Shown piece by piece: positions 35,091-44,389 of a DNA stretch of 64,000 nt. Source of the stretch: Arthrobacter silviterrae. Lineage in GTDB: Bacteria > Actinomycetota > Actinomycetes > Actinomycetales > Micrococcaceae. The stretch spans positions 1-64,000 of the forward strand of contig NZ_JAAKZI010000017.1 in NCBI RefSeq assembly GCF_011045165.1, given 5' to 3'. The notes below the pieces were generated by a model that was given only the letters and a program-made list of their open reading frames with translations, ran no database searches and was not told the DNA's origin. Position 1 is the first letter of the stretch. The number at the start of each line of letters is the position of its first letter. A program made the translations under genes and the position numbers.

Positions 35091-38000
35091 CTAAATTTCC
35101 CATCCGACATTGGTAAGCCCGGTTTCAATTGAAACTGTTGGGGTTGTCGGACTGTCCCCATCCCGGTTGCCGTTCTGGAGCAGAGCGAATTCGGCTTCGA
35201 GTTGCTGGCGGTCCAGGCCGCGGTCCCATTCGTAATCGGCCGGGGGAGGGCCCAACGGGTCCTCGGCATCGCGCATCAGCCAGCGGTCTCGGTAGACGGC
35301 GATGCCCTCCACCAAACGGTTGCGATCCGGAGTGGAAGTGGATTCCGGCAGTGCATCCATGACTTGCTGGACCCAAGGTTCTGTGCCAGTGAGTGCCGTC
35401 AACCTCAGCTGTTGGATCCTGGCGTTTGCAAGCTCACGTACTTGGTCGATCATGGCCACCAGGTCGGCGCGCTCGCCGGGGACAGTTTCACAAAGCCATC
35501 CGTCAATGCCGGGGGAGTTGTTCCGACCGGTTGGTCGGAGGCGGGCGTGGATGACGGCCATCAGGTCCTTCGCGTCGCCAGGGCGCCGGATGGCTCGTTC
35601 CAGCGTGGTGGTTGCGGCTCGGGGCTCGGCTGCCGTGGCGCGTCGCCAGGCGGCGACACCTGCACCCCACGACGGCGAGCCCTCGAGTTCTGCCGCCAAG
35701 CCTGGCTGGATGCGTTCGACGGCGGCACGCAGGTTCTCGGCTGCGGCGATTTGGGCGAGGTAGTCGTACTCGGCGGCAAGTTGGTGAAGGGAGTTGGCGC
35801 TCTCCGTTTCCTCATCGCCTACTTCGTGTGCTGTCCGCTCGGCGCCTTGGGCGGCGAGGACTTCGCCGATGATTTCCAGCCACGTGGTTGTGTCGATCTC
35901 GTGCAGTTCCTCGTCGGGGGCGGGATCGGTTTCGCAGATGTACGCGGTGTTGTTTTCCCTGCCACGGGTCATGCCGACATAGAAGAGCTCCCTGGTGAGG
36001 CAGCCTTGCGTGAGGAGGGTGTGGCTGGTGTCGACGGTGATCCCTTGGGAGCGGTGCGCCGTCGTCGCATATCCCAGTTCCACCGACTCGGCCAGGTACT
36101 GGCCGGTCAGCTTGATGCCCACCCCGGTGTCCAAGCGCGTGCCGATGACCGACCCGTCGTGGCCCGGCTTGGCGGTCAGCTTGATGAGGGTGCCGTTTCT
36201 GATGAAGTCCCCGGAACTGTCGGTGAGCCGCCGGTCGTTCTTGCGGGCGATCACCGTGTCCCCGCAGCCGGCGCTGAGCCCGTCGCTCAGGCGCACCGCC
36301 CGACGGCCGTCGACCAGGCCCTGGTCCACCAGCTCCGCATGGGCTCGCTCGTTGAGGACTGTGACGGTGTCGTTGTCCGGTGCAATCAGAATGGACGCCC
36401 GGCCGGCATGAACGTCGTCGATCCACCGCCCGTACGCTTGGTCAATCATCTCCATATACTCGCCGTGGCGAAGGCGGCCATGCGCCTCGTACTGCTGCAC
36501 CGCCGTGAAGTCGCCCGCCCGCAACAGCAGCGACGCCGGCCCCTCCCACTCGTGGCGGAACCGCCGCACACTGGTCAGCTGGATCGCCTTGCCCTGCCGG
36601 TCCAACCAGCCCAGGATCCCGCCGGCGTCGATCGCGTCCAACTGGGCAGGATCACCAACCATCACAATCTTCGCCCCGGCATCCCGCGCCTGGTGCACCA
36701 GGGCCGCCAGCTGCGCAGTGGAAACCATCGACGCCTCATCCACGATCACCAGCTGGTTCCGCCGAAAACTCCACTGCCCCTGCCGCATCGCCAAATCGGC
36801 CATCCGTTGCGACCGTCGCAGCCGCTGCCAGAATGTACCGGAACGGGAAGCTTCAAGGTCGCGGAACCGCTCCGCCCGCCCCGCAGCGCCCTGCCCGACA
36901 GACTCATACAGCCACTTGGACACATTCTCCGCCGCCAGTCCCAGCTTCCGGCCCAGCACGTCAGCGCTTGCTGCTGCCGGGGCAAGTCCGATGACGCTTC
37001 TCGCACCATAGGCCTGTTCCCAACTGTCACGGATGGCAGCCATGGTGGTCGTCTTGCCTGACCCCGCGGGACCGAGGACGGCGTCGAGGTACCTGCCGCT
37101 GGACAGCACCTCGTGCACGGCGGCGAGTTGGTCCGGCGCCAGCTCCGTCCGGTCCGGGGCCTTCCCCGCATGGGCGGGGAACGTGTCGGCGAGGTGGGGC
37201 GCGATGGCGGGGCCGCCGTCGTCGTTCCTGGTGTTCATGACCAGCTGCTCGTTGGCGAGGATGCCGGCGTCGGTGTAGAGGCGGGCGCCGGGGAATTCGA
37301 AGACGGCGTGGCCGGCGAAGGCGACGTCGCTGCCTGCGTCGACGGGGACCGTGTAGCGGTAGGGGTTGAGCGCGACGCATTGGGACTCGGCCGCGGTGGC
37401 GACCGAATCGATCAGGGAGCGGCGGTCGGCGGCGGTGGCACAGCGGATGTCGGCGCAGACCCGCTCCGCCTCGGCCAGAAGGTTCCATCGGTTCCAGGTG
37501 GCGCGGCGCCCGGCCACTTCCTCGCGGGCGGCTGCAGCTGCGGCGGCGACCCATGGCTCGGTGAGGTCGGCGGCGGTGACGGGGCGTTCGTGGGAGCGGT
37601 TGATGGTCTGGCGAATCACGGTGGCCGCTTCGAAGCCTATCTTTTGGGCGCGGACCCGCCACCCTGCGGCAAGGTCGCTGAGGGGAGTGGGGTCCTTGTC
37701 CTTGGCCTGGCGGGTGGACAGTGTGGCCTGCTGGCGGAACTTGGTCACGGTGGTCCTGGACGGTGTACTGCCGTGGGTTTTCTCCCAGGCCTGGATGAGC
37801 CGGTCGGTTTCCGCGTTGATGAGGTGGGAGCGGCTGGAGAATTCGTGGATCAGCTTGTCGTCTACGCCGACCAGCTCGTGGCGCGGGTTGCGTTCGCGGA
37901 TGGCGGGCGGGCGGAAGCCGGGGACTGCGCCGAGGCGTTCCTGGAGGCGGTCGAAGAGGAGCCCGTTGTAGTGTTCGCTGGCGGAGATGGTGGCCTTGTA

Positions 38001-38642
38001 GAGGGTGCGTGAATCCAGGCTGGACCAGGCGCCGTCCGTGGCCCGCTGGACCCGGTTGGCGATGACCATGTGTGTGTGGAGTTGGGGGTCGCGGGCGCGG
38101 GATTCCCAATGGTCGAAGGCTGCGGCGACGGCGCCCTTGGCCCCGACGTGGGCGACGCCGCCGCGGCCGGTCCTGGTGTGGATTGCTTGGGTTTCGAGCC
38201 AGGAGAGGACTTCGTTGACGGCTTCGTGGTGGGCTTCGAGGATGATCTTTTGGATGTCCTTGGGGGCGAGCGCCCAGATGACGGACACGGATTTGGGGAC
38301 GCTGAAGGTCAGGTCGAAGCCGGCGACGGCGGCGCGCTTGGTTTCCTCGCCGTTGCGGTGGGCGACGGTGGTTTGGCCGTGGGGGCGGCCGAGTGGCTGG
38401 TGGGTGTCCGGGTGTTCGGCGTTGCTGAAGATGGAGGTGGCGTCGGCGTTGGTCACCTGGTCCAGGGGGTGGCGGTTGATGCCGTCGAGTCCCTGGCCGA
38501 GCCAGCGGCCCGGGGGAGTGCCGGCCTTTAGGTAGTAGCCGGTGGCGTCGCCCGGGGTGAGGGGGACGTCGTCGCGCATGGTGGTTTTCAGCAGGTACTT
38601 CACGCCTGCGTGGGCGGTGAGGCGGGCGATGGAGACGGTCAT
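35091..38642 (-). CDS. traA: MobF-family relaxase/helicase (TraA/TrwC-like)
   Basis: 1183 aa. The N-terminal TrwC-type relaxase domain has GYYLKAG early, FDLTFSVPKSVS, and the metal-binding histidines in HWESRARDPQLHTHMVIANR near 184. The C-terminal SF1 helicase domain has Walker A LGPAGSGKTTTMAAI near 521, Walker B LVIVDEASM near 631 and a late TTAHRSQGITVD motif. It would nick oriT, stay bound to the strand, and unwind it for export. The start at ATG 38642 follows the ATGA overlap with the upstream zinc-ribbon gene; the longer open frame to 39428 is antisense-like. The gene is far from the T4SS operon and in the opposite direction. Confidence 0.93.
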   Translation of the reverse strand: MTVSIARLTAHAGVKYLLKTTMRDDVPLTPGDATGYYLKAGTPPGRWLGQGLDGINRHPLDQVTNADATSIFSNAEHPDTHQPLGRPHGQTTVAHRNGEETKRAAVAGFDLTFSVPKSVSVIWALAPKDIQKIILEAHHEAVNEVLSWLETQAIHTRTGRGGVAHVGAKGAVAAAFDHWESRARDPQLHTHMVIANRVQRATDGAWSSLDSRTLYKATISASEHYNGLLFDRLQERLGAVPGFRPPAIRERNPRHELVGVDDKLIHEFSSRSHLINAETDRLIQAWEKTHGSTPSRTTVTKFRQQATLSTRQAKDKDPTPLSDLAAGWRVRAQKIGFEAATVIRQTINRSHERPVTAADLTEPWVAAAAAAAREEVAGRRATWNRWNLLAEAERVCADIRCATAADRRSLIDSVATAAESQCVALNPYRYTVPVDAGSDVAFAGHAVFEFPGARLYTDAGILANEQLVMNTRNDDGGPAIAPHLADTFPAHAGKAPDRTELAPDQLAAVHEVLSSGRYLDAVLGPAGSGKTTTMAAIRDSWEQAYGARSVIGLAPAAASADVLGRKLGLAAENVSKWLYESVGQGAAGRAERFRDLEASRSGTFWQRLRRSQRMADLAMRQGQWSFRRNQLVIVDEASMVSTAQLAALVHQARDAGAKIVMVGDPAQLDAIDAGGILGWLDRQGKAIQLTSVRRFRHEWEGPASLLLRAGDFTAVQQYEAHGRLRHGEYMEMIDQAYGRWIDDVHAGRASILIAPDNDTVTVLNERAHAELVDQGLVDGRRAVRLSDGLSAGCGDTVIARKNDRRLTDSSGDFIRNGTLIKLTAKPGHDGSVIGTRLDTGVGIKLTGQYLAESVELGYATTAHRSQGITVDTSHTLLTQGCLTRELFYVGMTRGRENNTAYICETDPAPDEELHEIDTTTWLEIIGEVLAAQGAERTAHEVGDEETESANSLHQLAAEYDYLAQIAAAENLRAAVERIQPGLAAELEGSPSWGAGVAAWRRATAAEPRAATTTLERAIRRPGDAKDLMAVIHARLRPTGRNNSPGIDGWLCETVPGERADLVAMIDQVRELANARIQQLRLTALTGTEPWVQQVMDALPESTSTPDRNRLVEGIAVYRDRWLMRDAEDPLGPPPADYEWDRGLDRQQLEAEFALLQNGNRDGDSPTTPTVSIETGLTNVGWEI

Positions 38643-39196
38643 CGCGTACGGGCAGGCATGGTGGTGGGCCAGCCGCGGCGGCGGTAGATCTCCGCGGTAG
38701 GCCGGTCGAGGGGGATGCCGAGGTGGTCCGTGAGCTGCAGCAGGCGTGCGGCCAGCCGCATGAGGTCCTGCGCGTCGCCCCGTTGGCTGTGGAGGATCCG
38801 GGCAGTTTCCAGGCGCAGCTCGGTGGTTTGTGCCTTCGCCTCGGCCAGTTCCCCGCAGAGATCCAGGTTGACGGCGGCAAGGTGCCGCAGCTGGGTGAGC
38901 TGCTGGTCGATGGTCCTGTCGCGTTCCAGGACGGCGTGGTGGAACTTGTCCTCCGCCAAGGCGCTCTCCCGCCGGAGCTGGCGCTGGTAGTTGGATTCTG
39001 CTTGCAGGAGCTTTTCCTGGGCATTGGCGCGTTCGACGGCGACCAAGGTTTGCCGTGTTGCCCGGCCCGTGGCGCGGCGCTTCTCGGCCCGCCGCCGGTC
39101 GCGGCTGACCCTGGAGCACGACGGTGAACAGTACAACTGGGTGGGTCGGCCCGGTTCGAAGGGGGCCAGGCATTCCTGACACTTCTGAGTAGACAT
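38639..39196 (-). CDS. Zinc-ribbon coiled-coil relaxase accessory protein
   Basis: 185 aa. The N-terminus has CQEC (6-9) and CSPSC (23-27), a four-Cys zinc ribbon, followed by a basic helix (RDRRRAEKRRATGRATRQ) and a long coiled coil (about 50-150). The stop overlaps the relaxase start by 4 bases. Size, DNA-binding-like basic patch and position suggest a relaxosome accessory factor that helps the relaxase at oriT. No ribosome binding site is clear before ATG 39196. Confidence 0.65.
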   Translation of the reverse strand: MSTQKCQECLAPFEPGRPTQLYCSPSCSRVSRDRRRAEKRRATGRATRQTLVAVERANAQEKLLQAESNYQRQLRRESALAEDKFHHAVLERDRTIDQQLTQLRHLAAVNLDLCGELAEAKAQTTELRLETARILHSQRGDAQDLMRLAARLLQLTDHLGIPLDRPTAEIYRRRGWPTTMPARTR

Positions 39197-39480
39197 GCAT
39201 ACTCATGGGAATCCCGGCCCGAAACTCCATGACTGCCCGCGACAGCTCCCGCCGCGGGCAGGGCCTTGGATGCCAGAGGTGTGAGGATTCTTTCTGGTGG
39301 CGGCAGGGGCATGGCTGATGGTGGTGGAACTGTTGTGGTGGGTGGGGTCGGCATGGCGTGGGGAGGTTGGCATTGGTGATCATGGACGATTGCTGCGGAA
39401 ATGCTGGCGTGGGCAGAAAGTGTCGCATGGGGATTTCATGAGGCGCCGGAAATCCTATTGGGATGATTTGTGCATTGCGA
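39197..39480. promoter_or_regulatory. Candidate oriT/promoter region of the relaxase operon
   Basis: About 280 bases upstream of the relaxase operon. It holds a perfect TGCCCGCG/CGCGGGCA hairpin (39234-39260, 11-base loop) and a GT-rich stretch (39290-39380). The position immediately before a relaxase operon is where oriT usually lies. No nick-site consensus was recognised. Confidence 0.4.
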
Positions 39481-39639
39481 ACCGGAGCCTTTCGCTCGCG
39501 CCGTAGGTGCCCTTCTAGTCCGTCATGGATTCAAGCATCGCGACCCCGTGAAACTTCTGCTTGGCGGAAATTGGTGTTGTCGCAAGCACCGGCTATCTAC
39601 GCGGCATCCAGATACTACGCCGCTTCGTGGTAGTCCGGT

Positions 39640-39836
39640 TACAGGACATATATAGCGTCCGAGAGCCACCGCTCTCATGGTCGACGGATGTCAGCGGGTC
39701 GAGGCGCACTCTGATGTCACTAGAATTCCAGGACTCGGCAGCTGCAAACGATTGGCTGACATTCACGGGAATGCTGAGCATGCTGTCCCAGCCGATGAAG
39801 TCGCTTGCGGGGATCGACTTTGTGCAGTTCCAGTGA
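39640..39836 (+). pseudogene. 3' remnant of an unknown gene beyond the relaxase operon
   Basis: The last about 60 codons read as a credible protein end (STDVSGSRRTLMSLEFQD, LTFTGMLSMLSQPMKSLAG) but no start or upstream domain precedes them. The piece is convergent with uxuB. It may be the stump of a host gene cut near the element's right border. Confidence 0.45.
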
Positions 39837-39889
39837 GATTCCGCCGACGGACTTTGACGGGCGGGGGTGGATGCGGGGGCGGGAATGGG

Positions 39890-41422
39890 TCAGTTCCTTG
39901 TTAGTGTCCGAGTGTTGAGTTGTGGATCGGCAGCGGACAAAGCGTCGCGGGCCGCGGATCCTGGTCCGTGTCTGTGAATGATGTCAATGAGGTCGCCGGT
40001 GCGATTGATAAAGTCGTCGTGGCCACTTAACTCTTCACCGAGTAGGTGGTGTGTACCCAGGACCTTGCGAGCAAGGTCCCTGCCGGAGCCCGATTCAGCC
40101 GCCAGGCCCATCAGCAGCGGCCGTGCAGGGTCTTCCATCGCGGAGGCTTCGGCACCCGGATTGAATCCAGCGAGGGGGGCGATGCAGGAAATGTAGGCTG
40201 CAACGGTCAGGGCTAGGTGCTGCGGCATAGTGCCGCCAGCCAGAAGTTCCAACGCCGGAAGGGGGATTCGCTGCCCCAGCTTCACGGACCCGTCCGAGCC
40301 GACCTGGCTCGTCTTGTGGCCCAGCGCCGTGTTGCGCCAGCGCGAGAAGAGCTGCGTCTCGTAGTCGGTCACGTTGACGCCGCTGGGTATAGACACACTT
40401 GGCAGGTATTCGTTTTGAAGGACTGACCTGGCTGCCGATTCTATGTACCCGACCGCCACGGCGTCGGGAATCGTGGCGGCGCCGGAGAGGGCTCCAAGAT
40501 AGGCAATGAGCGAGTGCGTTCCGTTCAAGAGTCGGACTTTGAGTTGTTCGTACTTGTCCACCTCCGTGGAGAAAATGGCGCCGCCGGCTTCCCATGAGGG
40601 GCGGCCCGCAGCGAAGTTGTCTTCGAGCACCCACATGGTGAAGGGCTCCGCGGGAACCGGGATGGCGTCAATGTAGCCGAGGGAGGCGGCAACGGCTTCT
40701 CGGTAGTTGTCTGTGGTGGCTGGGACGATCCGATCCACCATGGATGAGGGAAATGTCGTGTTGGTCTTGATCCATTGCGCCAAGTCCGATGACTCGGCAG
40801 TGGGCAGATGGGACACGAATTCATTGACCAGGAGCTGGGTGTGGTGGCCGTTGTTGGCTAGATTGTCGCAGCTGAGCACTGTTATCGGCGATCCGTGAGT
40901 GTGCATGCGTCGTTGCAGGCCGCGTACAATTTGGCCCACTGTCGTGCTTGGGATATTGCCGGTGATTAGGTCTCGTTGCACGGCGGTGGCTGCCAGGTTT
41001 AGTCCGCCGGTTGTCGGGCTGTACGTGTAGCCGTTTTCTGTCACTGTCAGCGACACGATTTTTGTGGACTCAGCGGCAATAGTTTGTGGGACCCGGGCCA
41101 GGTCGTGGGCGGCAACAAATGCGTCAACATGAACCCGGGGAACGGAGAACCGTCGCGTCTCAGGGGAAATCTCCACGACTGTGTAGAGCATGTCCTGGGC
41201 CTTCAGCGCATCAACGACGGTACTTGAGCGGTTGGAGACGCCGGTAATGCCCCAGTCGCCACCTCCGCTTTTGATTGCGGCATCGGTGTAGACAGCCTGG
41301 TGGGCGCGGTGAAAGTTGCCCAGGCCCAGATGGACGATGCCCGGTGCTGGGGCCGTCCGCGCCGTGGTCTGGCCAGCCGTGGACAGGGACAGGCGGGGCA
41401 GTGAAGTGTGCGTCACGGTCAC
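39890..41422 (-). CDS. uxuB: Fructuronate reductase / mannitol dehydrogenase family
   Basis: 510 aa polyol-specific long-chain dehydrogenase. The NAD-binding start GIVHLGLGNFHRAHQAVYTD and the catalytic KVRLLNGTHS (Lys, Asn, His) are present. Given the coupled manD gene (GTGA overlap of 4 bases) it most likely reduces D-fructuronate to D-mannonate, or works in reverse. Start codon is GTG. Mannitol 2-dehydrogenase activity is the alternative, but context favours hexuronate metabolism. It is last in a leftward operon. Confidence 0.85.
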   Translation of the reverse strand: MTVTHTSLPRLSLSTAGQTTARTAPAPGIVHLGLGNFHRAHQAVYTDAAIKSGGGDWGITGVSNRSSTVVDALKAQDMLYTVVEISPETRRFSVPRVHVDAFVAAHDLARVPQTIAAESTKIVSLTVTENGYTYSPTTGGLNLAATAVQRDLITGNIPSTTVGQIVRGLQRRMHTHGSPITVLSCDNLANNGHHTQLLVNEFVSHLPTAESSDLAQWIKTNTTFPSSMVDRIVPATTDNYREAVAASLGYIDAIPVPAEPFTMWVLEDNFAAGRPSWEAGGAIFSTEVDKYEQLKVRLLNGTHSLIAYLGALSGAATIPDAVAVGYIESAARSVLQNEYLPSVSIPSGVNVTDYETQLFSRWRNTALGHKTSQVGSDGSVKLGQRIPLPALELLAGGTMPQHLALTVAAYISCIAPLAGFNPGAEASAMEDPARPLLMGLAAESGSGRDLARKVLGTHHLLGEELSGHDDFINRTGDLIDIIHRHGPGSAARDALSAADPQLNTRTLTRN

Positions 41423-42636
41423 CAGTCCCTCATAGTGCCGTCGAGGTCCCGGGCGATGGGGAGGTACGCCTGTTTGTACGGGAATCGGGAGGCGGCTTTC
41501 TCATCGAACATCACGCCCAGGCCAGGTTCATCGCCGGGGTGGAGGTAGCCGTCGTCGTAGGTATAGCTGGAATGGAATACTTCGGCAACGAGGGGGTCAT
41601 AGCCCATGAATTCCTGGATCGCGAAGTTCGTGGTGGCCAGGCCCAGGTGCAGGGAGGCTGACATGTTCAGCGGGGAGACATCGGAGGGACCGTGCGGGGC
41701 GCCCTTGACCTGGTAGACCTCGGCGAGTGCCAGAATTTTCCGGACGTGGGAGATGCCGCCGGCATGCACAATTGCAGTGCGAATGAAGTCTAGGGACCGT
41801 TCGGTGATGAGCTGCTGGCAGTCCCAGATAGTGTTGAACACCTCACCGATGGCGAGGGGGATGCTGGTCTGGCGCCGGACTTCTTGCAGGAGGTGTTGGT
41901 TTTCGGCGGGAATGACGTCCTCGAGCCAGAAGAGATCCACCGGTTCCAGGGCCTTGCCCAGGCGGATCGCTTCCGTCGGGTTGAGCCGGTGATGGGCGTC
42001 GTGCAACAGCTCTGGCTCGGGACCCACATGGTCGCGGACGCCTGCGAGGATGTCAGGTATGTGGCGGAGGTAGGAGGCGGTGTCCCATCCCTCTTCAACG
42101 GGTCCCGTGCCGCGTCCGGCGGGTTCATAGCTGGCGGCGCCGTTGGTGACCCCGTAGACCTTCTCCAGACCAGGCACGCCGGCCTGAGCCCGCACGGCCC
42201 GGAACCCCTGCTCGCGCCGCTTGTCCACAGAGTCCAGCAATTCAGGAAGGTCCCAGCCGGTGGCATGGGTGTAGGTGAGGATCTTCTCGCGAACGGCGCC
42301 CCCCAGCAGTTGGTAGACGGGTACACCCAATGCCTTGCCCTTGATATCCCAAAGTGCCATGTCGATGGCGCCGATGGCGGCCATGGTGATGGGGCCGCGG
42401 CGCCAATAGGCCCCCTTGTAGAAGTAGTTCCAGGTGTCTTCTATCCGGTCCGCATCTCGGCCGAGCAAGGCCGGGGCCAAGTGGTCCCTGAGGTAGCTTG
42501 CCACCGATAATTCCCTGCCGTTGACGGTGGCGTCGCCCCAGCCAACGACGCCGTCAGAGGTGGTGATCTTCAGGGTGACATAGTTTCGGCTCGGGCTGGT
42601 GACAATGACATCGGCGGCGACAATGGTGTGGGGCAT
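41419..42636 (-). CDS. manD: D-mannonate dehydratase, enolase superfamily
   Basis: 405 aa. The metal ligands and catalytic residues of the ManD group are visible: RAVRAQAGVPGLEKVYG (Arg and Tyr pair), LHDAHHRLNP, LFWLEDVIP, LAIGEVFNT and APHGPSDVSPLN. It would convert D-mannonate to 2-keto-3-deoxygluconate. Some ManD-fold proteins (RspA type) have low activity, so the exact substrate needs caution. It is 105 bases downstream of the transporter ATPase gene and translationally coupled to uxuB. Confidence 0.87.
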   Translation of the reverse strand: MPHTIVAADVIVTSPSRNYVTLKITTSDGVVGWGDATVNGRELSVASYLRDHLAPALLGRDADRIEDTWNYFYKGAYWRRGPITMAAIGAIDMALWDIKGKALGVPVYQLLGGAVREKILTYTHATGWDLPELLDSVDKRREQGFRAVRAQAGVPGLEKVYGVTNGAASYEPAGRGTGPVEEGWDTASYLRHIPDILAGVRDHVGPEPELLHDAHHRLNPTEAIRLGKALEPVDLFWLEDVIPAENQHLLQEVRRQTSIPLAIGEVFNTIWDCQQLITERSLDFIRTAIVHAGGISHVRKILALAEVYQVKGAPHGPSDVSPLNMSASLHLGLATTNFAIQEFMGYDPLVAEVFHSSYTYDDGYLHPGDEPGLGVMFDEKAASRFPYKQAYLPIARDLDGTMRDW

Positions 42637-42741
42637 GGGAGGGGTCTCAACAATCTAGGTGGCGGATGGCATGGCGGTGCCGTATGGGTGTGATGGATGG
42701 CGCTTGCCGGTAGGCGGCAGCCGCGCGGCGCGGGTGGGGGT

Positions 42742-43482
42742 TTAGAGGACCTTGCTGAGGAATTCCCTGGCCCGCTCGGTTTTGCAGTCGCTGAAGAATT
42801 CCTGCGGAGTGCTTTCCTCGACGATTTCCCCGGCGGCCATGAAGATGATGCGGTCAGCCGCCGTCTGGGCGAAGCCCATCTCGTGGGTGACAACGACCAT
42901 GGTCATACCCGCCTTGGTCAGCTCCACGATCACATCAAGGACTTCCTTGATCATTTCGGGGTCCAGCGAGGATGTAGGCTCGTCAAACAGCATGACCTTG
43001 GGATCCATGGCTAAGGCGCGGGCGATGGCAACCCGTTGTTGCTGGCCGCCGGAGAGCTGGGCGGGTCGCTTGTCCTTCTGGGCTCCAACACCGACCCTTT
43101 CCAGGAGCTCCAGGGCTCGGGCTCGGGCAAGTTCTCGCTTCTGCCGGCGAACCTGCACCGGGGCAAACATGACGTTTTCCAGCACTGTCATGTGGGCAAA
43201 GAGATTGAACTGTTGGAAGACCATCCCCACTTCGCTGCGCAGTTCGGAGAGCGGGCCGCTCTCTTCAGGCAGTACCTGCCCCTCAATGGAAATTGTTCCA
43301 GAGTTGATGGGTTCGAGCCTGTTGATGGTTCGGCACAAAGTAGACTTTCCCGACCCGGACGGCCCGAGAACGACGACCACTTCGCCGCGCTTCACATCCA
43401 GGTCGATGTCTTTCAGGACATGGAAGGCGCCATAGTATTTGTTGACGTCCCGGATGGAGATCATTGCTTCGTTCAACTGCAT
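42742..43482 (-). CDS. ABC transporter ATPase, polar amino acid (PAAT) type
   Basis: 246 aa, the usual GlnQ size. Walker [11 protein letters not shown] near 40, Q-loop [16 protein letters not shown], signature LSGGQQQR, Walker [13 protein letters not shown] and the switch THEMGFA are intact. It serves the two permeases and the lipoprotein encoded upstream. Sequence type is that of glutamine/glutamate importers, but the operon encodes sugar-acid enzymes, so the imported compound may be an amino-linked sugar acid or opine-like molecule. Confidence 0.9.
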   Translation of the reverse strand: MQLNEAMISIRDVNKYYGAFHVLKDIDLDVKRGEVVVVLGPSGSGKSTLCRTINRLEPINSGTISIEGQVLPEESGPLSELRSEVGMVFQQFNLFAHMTVLENVMFAPVQVRRQKRELARARALELLERVGVGAQKDKRPAQLSGGQQQRVAIARALAMDPKVMLFDEPTSSLDPEMIKEVLDVIVELTKAGMTMVVVTHEMGFAQTAADRIIFMAAGEIVEESTPQEFFSDCKTERAREFLSKVL

Positions 43483-43588
43483 TTCTTGTACCTCGTTTGG
43501 GCTTTTGCGGTAGAGGACTTGGGGAAGTGGGAATTCTCAACCCGGATGGATGAGTGCCGGTATAGGTTCAGCCAGCCGGGGAGCGTGC

Positions 43589-44389
43589 CTAGGCCAGGCG
43601 TTTGCTGAGGATGGTGGACACGCGCGAAAGGATGAGGCAAATGACGACGTACAGGACAGCGACCCCAGCAAAGATTGGAACCGCGTACTGGCCTCCCAAA
43701 TACTCGATTGCCTGTTCGCCGGTGAGAAGCAGCTCTACGTAGCCAATGACGAATCCCAAGGATGAAGCCTTGGTCACGCGAACCATTTCACTGACAAGGT
43801 TGGGAAGGATCTGCCGGATGACCTGCGGGAGGAGGATGTAACGGAGGGTTTTGATGTAGCGGACACCAAGCGCGGTCGCGGCCTCGGACTGGCCCTTGGG
43901 CAGAGCCAGAAAGCCCGCCCGAAAGGCCTCTGCCATGGAAGCGCTCTCGTATAACACCAAGCCGGCGACCAGGGCCCAGAAAGTGCTGATGCTCGCTCCG
44001 GTCACCGCCGGGAATCCGAGATAGATGAAGAAGATCAGGAGCAATTCCGGCAGTCCGCGAAGTGCTTCGATCCAGATTCGGGACGTGACATTGAGCCACC
44101 GCCGTTTGGACATACGCCCGAGAGCAATGAAGAGCCCGAGCACAAGTGAGAGCACAACCGAAACTCCTGCCACCTTCAAGGTGGCCAGCAACCCCGTCAG
44201 CAATGCCGAAAGGACATCCGGGTGGGTGAGGACAATCCAGTTGTTCCCATCAAGGACGTGCTGGCTTGCAAGCTTGGCGACCGCCCAGATGGCAATGGCT
44301 AATGCAGCGACGGCGACAGCCGCGGTCCACAGCCGGGCACGACGTCGTGCAATGGGGCCGGGGCGGTCGAACAGTTCGGTAGACATCAT
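43589..44389 (-). CDS. PAAT-type ABC permease, second subunit
   Basis: 266 aa with about five to six transmembrane helices and the HisM-type EAA loop EAFRAGFLALPKGQSEAATALG. The N-terminus is extended by a short cytoplasmic leader. Its ATG overlaps the stop of the other permease gene by 4 bases. The two permeases probably form a heterodimer in the membrane. Confidence 0.88.
   Translation of the reverse strand: MMSTELFDRPGPIARRRARLWTAAVAVAALAIAIWAVAKLASQHVLDGNNWIVLTHPDVLSALLTGLLATLKVAGVSVVLSLVLGLFIALGRMSKRRWLNVTSRIWIEALRGLPELLLIFFIYLGFPAVTGASISTFWALVAGLVLYESASMAEAFRAGFLALPKGQSEAATALGVRYIKTLRYILLPQVIRQILPNLVSEMVRVTKASSLGFVIGYVELLLTGEQAIEYLGGQYAVPIFAGVAVLYVVICLILSRVSTILSKRLA

Larger units (their letters stand above)
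4884..39560. mobile_element. Integrative conjugative element at tRNA-Thr (right border approximate)
   Basis: The segment runs from a tRNA 3' end with an adjacent integrase and excisionase through a T4SS-type conjugation module, coupling protein, ArdC-like protein and defence cargo to a MobF relaxase operon. No FtsK-like TraSA or RepSA-type initiator of the pSAM2 class is visible, so this is a T4SS-type ICE rather than an AICE. The left border is inferred from the tRNA-integrase arrangement. The right border is placed after the relaxase operon and before an N-terminally truncated gene near 39.65 kb; no repeat of the tRNA 3' end was found there. Confidence 0.72.

Noticed and set aside
35202-37061. 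619-codon plus-strand frame
   Set aside because: Antisense to the helicase part of the relaxase, no recognisable domain.
37027-39354. 775-codon minus-strand frame overlapping the relaxase
   Set aside because: Arg/Pro-rich translation with no motif; it is the out-of-phase shadow of the MobF relaxase and zinc-ribbon gene.
38643-39428. N-terminal extension of the relaxase frame
   Set aside because: It overlaps the zinc-ribbon gene and has no relaxase-like sequence; the TrwC domain starts at 38642 with an ATGA overlap.
4884-39560. pSAM2-type AICE with double-stranded transfer
   Set aside because: No FtsK/SpoIIIE-like transfer protein or RepSA-like initiator; VirB4, VirD4 and a MobF relaxase are present instead.
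39500-39560. Possible right attachment site (GATTCAAGC at 39528)
   Set aside because: It matches the tRNA T-loop only over a few bases and has no flanking similarity.
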